A program made the translations under genes and the position numbers. Source: an uncultured Eubacteriales bacterium (GTDB lineage: Bacteria; Bacillota; Clostridia; Oscillospirales; Feifaniaceae). From it: 7,064 nt of DNA. The stretch lies in NCBI GenBank assembly GCA_902474785.1, contig CABRXB010000053.1, positions 1 to 7,064 on the forward strand, written 5' to 3'. Of the stretch, positions 5,449-7,064 are shown piece after piece. Numbering within the stretch: position 1 is the first letter of the stretch; every line of letters begins with the position of its first letter. The notes under the pieces are model-generated. The model was not told the DNA's origin. It made no database searches and saw only the letters and a program-made list of their open reading frames with translations.

Positions 5449-6012
5449 CTATTCTCTTGTATAAAACTCGCCCAGGTAGCGCCGGTTTTCAATGTCGTTC
5501 CCCTCGTGGCACAACAGCCACTCCTTGACGGCAAGTCCGCCGCCGAAGCCGGTCAGTCTGCGATTGGCCCCCAAAATGCGATGGCACGGAATGATGATGG
5601 AGATCGGATTGGCGCCGCATCCCGCACCTGCGCTTCTAGAGGAGTTTTTGTCGCCCCCACACCAGGCCGCAAGCGTTCCATAGGTGATCACTTTTCCATA
5701 GGGAATGGTCGCGATCTGCTCCCATATGCGGTGCTGATAGGGTGTCCCCTTGAATTCGACGGGAACGGTGAATTCAAAAGCCTGACCGGGGTGATCGAAA
5801 TAGTCGAGCAGTTCCATGCGGGTTTGACGCAGAATCGGGCTGTCGCTCGCAACGACGGTGTGGTTTGGATAGGCCTGGCGCAAATAGAGTTCCGCACGAA
5901 AAGGAAGAGCTTCCGGGAACTGAACATAGATCAGGGCGTTGTCATTGGCGAAGAGCTTCAAATCACCAATGGGTGAAGCAAACATGCAATATTGAATGGT
6001 TTGATTTCCCAT
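5449..6012 (-). CDS. ogt: Methylated-DNA--[protein]-cysteine S-methyltransferase
   Basis: The 187-residue protein repairs O6-methylguanine, and usually O4-methylthymine, by moving the alkyl group irreversibly onto its own active-site Cys. That Cys is Cys143 in IIIPCHRILGAN, the family hallmark, followed by the loop LTGFGGGLAVKEWLL (153-167). The helix-turn-helix DNA-binding part precedes it (about 92-135), with IPYGKVITYGTLA and the Asn of GANPIS. The N-terminal RNase-H-like domain covers about 5-85. The start at ATG 6012-6010 has an AAGGGG site about 5 bases upstream. An ATG nine codons earlier (6039) is possible but lacks a good site. The stretch WCGGDKNSSRSAGAG is somewhat longer and more polar than usual between the helix-turn-helix and the active site. 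The gene stands alone, reads divergently from the recombinase gene and ends at a strong terminator. No adaptive-response regulator (Ada-type) domain is fused. ogt and the Firmicute name adaB are interchangeable here. Confidence 0.95.
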   Translation of the reverse strand: MGNQTIQYCMFASPIGDLKLFANDNALIYVQFPEALPFRAELYLRQAYPNHTVVASDSPILRQTRMELLDYFDHPGQAFEFTVPVEFKGTPYQHRIWEQIATIPYGKVITYGTLAAWCGGDKNSSRSAGAGCGANPISIIIPCHRILGANRRLTGFGGGLAVKEWLLCHEGNDIENRRYLGEFYTRE

Positions 6013-6061
6013 AGTTTCCCCTTCCCTAAAAAAGAACATATATTCAGATGTTGATGAGTTT

Positions 6062-6090
6062 AGAATATCACACTTTTCCTTCTATTTCAA
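6062..6090 (-). promoter_or_regulatory. Likely sigma-A promoter of ogt
   Basis: On the minus strand TTGAAA (6090-6085) and TATTCT (6067-6062) are 17 bases apart, five of six and four of six matches to consensus. Transcription would begin about 40 bases before the ogt start codon. The site lies in the 96-base divergent region and overlaps the area where the recombinase promoter must be, so the two could interfere. I could not find an equally good plus-strand promoter. Confidence 0.5.
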
Positions 6091-6097
6091 GAGATTT

Positions 6098-6103
6098 GAG
6101 GTG
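6098..6103 (+). promoter_or_regulatory. Ribosome binding site of the tyrosine recombinase gene
   Basis: GAGGTG lies 5 bases before ATG 6109, the only well-placed start in that frame. Confidence 0.75.
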
Positions 6104-6108
6104 CATTT

Positions 6109-7064
6109 ATGCAGGATTTTCCCCTTCACACGCAAAATTTTTTCACATACCTTGAGACCATCCGCGGCAAATCACCGCTCACGGTTGACGAATATGCGCT
6201 TGATCTGCGCATGTTTTTTCGCTTTCTTAAACGTCACCGCGGACTTGCAGAGCCAACGCTCCCCTTCAATCAGATTCCCATCGACGACGTGGACGAGGCT
6301 CTGCTGCGCAGTGTGACGCTCAGTGATTTCTACGCCTTTTTGAACTACCTTGCGCGCGACAAAGGCGACAACGCCGCAACCAGGGCGCGCAAGGTCTCCT
6401 GCCTGCGCTCCTATTTCAAATATCTCACCAACCATCAACACATTTTGGAGAGCAATCCCGCCGATCTGCTCGAGGGTCCCAAAAATCCGTCCAGGCTTCC
6501 CATCTACCTCTCTTTAGAGGAATCCACGCGGCTTTTGGAGGCTGTGGAGGGGGAAAACGCTGTGCGTGACTACGCGATTTTGACGCTGTTTCTCAACTGC
6601 GGCATGCGTCTCTCCGAGCTCTGTGGGATGAACCTCTCAAAGCTCAACCTCAAAGAGCGCGTGGTGCGCATTGTGGGCAAGGGAAACAAAGAGCGCCAAA
6701 TTCACTTAAACGACGCCTGTGTGGACGCGTTGGAAGCCTACCTTGCCGTGCGGCCGACGGAAGGCGTCAAGGGCGAGCACCGCGACGCCGTGTTCCTCAG
6801 CCGGCAAAAGCGGCGCATCAACGGACGCACGGTGGAACTCATGATGAAGAAATATCTGAAAAATGCCCAGCTCAACGAGGAGCGTTATACACCCCACAAG
6901 CTGCGCCACACCGCCGCCACCCTGATGTTTTCAGAGGGCGGCGTGGATGTGCGCACGCTCAAGGAGATTTTAGGGCATGAGCAGCTCAACACCACCCAGA
7001 TCTACACCCATGTGGGCGATCGGCAACTGCGGGAGGCCACGCAGAAAAATCCGCTGGCAGGGGT
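6109..7064 (+). CDS. XerC/XerD-type tyrosine recombinase (3' end outside window)
   Basis: The frame is open from ATG 6109 to the window edge, giving 318 complete residues with no stop. It has an N-terminal SAM-like core-binding domain (about 5-112, with KSPLTVDEYALDLRMFFRFL) and a catalytic domain from about 130. All catalytic residues are present and correctly spaced relative to XerD: Arg167 (CGMRLSEL), Lys191 (GKGNKER), His263 and Arg266 (HKLRH), His290 (LGHEQL) and the nucleophile Tyr299 (IYTHV). Such enzymes resolve chromosome dimers at dif during division. The N-terminal domain is about 20 residues longer than E. coli XerD, owing to an insertion around 43-68. The strong match to XerC/D and the housekeeping neighbours (ogt, radA) argue against a phage or integrative-element integrase, and I see no attachment site nearby. 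I cannot tell XerC from XerD by eye, so no symbol is given. Only the last few residues should be missing. Confidence 0.92.
   Translation, partial: MQDFPLHTQNFFTYLETIRGKSPLTVDEYALDLRMFFRFLKRHRGLAEPTLPFNQIPIDDVDEALLRSVTLSDFYAFLNYLARDKGDNAATRARKVSCLRSYFKYLTNHQHILESNPADLLEGPKNPSRLPIYLSLEESTRLLEAVEGENAVRDYAILTLFLNCGMRLSELCGMNLSKLNLKERVVRIVGKGNKERQIHLNDACVDALEAYLAVRPTEGVKGEHRDAVFLSRQKRRINGRTVELMMKKYLKNAQLNEERYTPHKLRHTAATLMFSEGGVDVRTLKEILGHEQLNTTQIYTHVGDRQLREATQKNPLAG

Noticed and set aside
1..7064. tRNA, rRNA, CRISPR array, insertion sequence or prophage
   Set aside because: I saw no cloverleaf with a conserved T-loop, no regularly spaced repeats, no transposase, and no terminal inverted repeats with target duplication. 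The only recombinase looks like a housekeeping Xer protein.

Overview
The window is chromosomal DNA from a low-to-mid GC Firmicute, most likely a spore-forming member of the Clostridia. The evidence is the combination of CwlD, a LysM plus GH18 cortex-lytic-type enzyme, RadA, strong GGAGG-like ribosome binding sites, and a tiny Cys-rich protein of a type common in Clostridia. Nothing points to a phage, plasmid, CRISPR array or transposon.

Layout, left to right. (1) Positions 2-181 are the last 59 codons of ribosomal protein L1 (rplA), closed by a textbook terminator, so rplJ/rplL do not follow directly. (2) Positions 246-1150 hold no convincing gene. The first two thirds are rich in perfect GC hairpins and may be a structured RNA or a palindromic intergenic element. 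The last third is AT-rich and leads into the next operon. (3) Positions 1167-4616 are one plus-strand operon: a frameshifted sleL/yaaH-like gene (two LysM domains plus GH18), then cwlD, then radA, with cwlD and radA overlapping by 20 bases. A strong hairpin terminator follows radA. (4) A 41-residue Cys-rich protein (4714-4839, minus strand, TTG start) converges on radA and shares its terminator. (5) Positions 4840-5157 hold only short tandem repeats. (6) A consensus sigma-A promoter (5158-5186) drives an apparent non-coding RNA of about 250 nt. It begins with a 13-bp perfect hairpin, folds into a multibranched structure, and ends in a terminator shared with the convergent gene ogt. (7) ogt (5449-6012, minus) is a methylated-DNA--protein-cysteine methyltransferase, diverging from (8) a XerC/XerD-type tyrosine recombinase (6109 to the window end, plus), whose C-terminus runs off the window.

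How the genes fit together. The operon pairs a likely spore-cortex hydrolase with the amidase that starts muramic-delta-lactam formation in the cortex, and adds the recombination ATPase RadA. RadA, Ogt and the Xer recombinase are all genome-maintenance proteins, although they sit in separate transcription units. The points most worth following up are the candidate non-coding RNA at 5190-5440, the hairpin-rich gap after rplA, the frameshift in the GH18 gene, and the easily missed small Cys-rich gene. I see no clear evidence of a wholly new multi-gene system.
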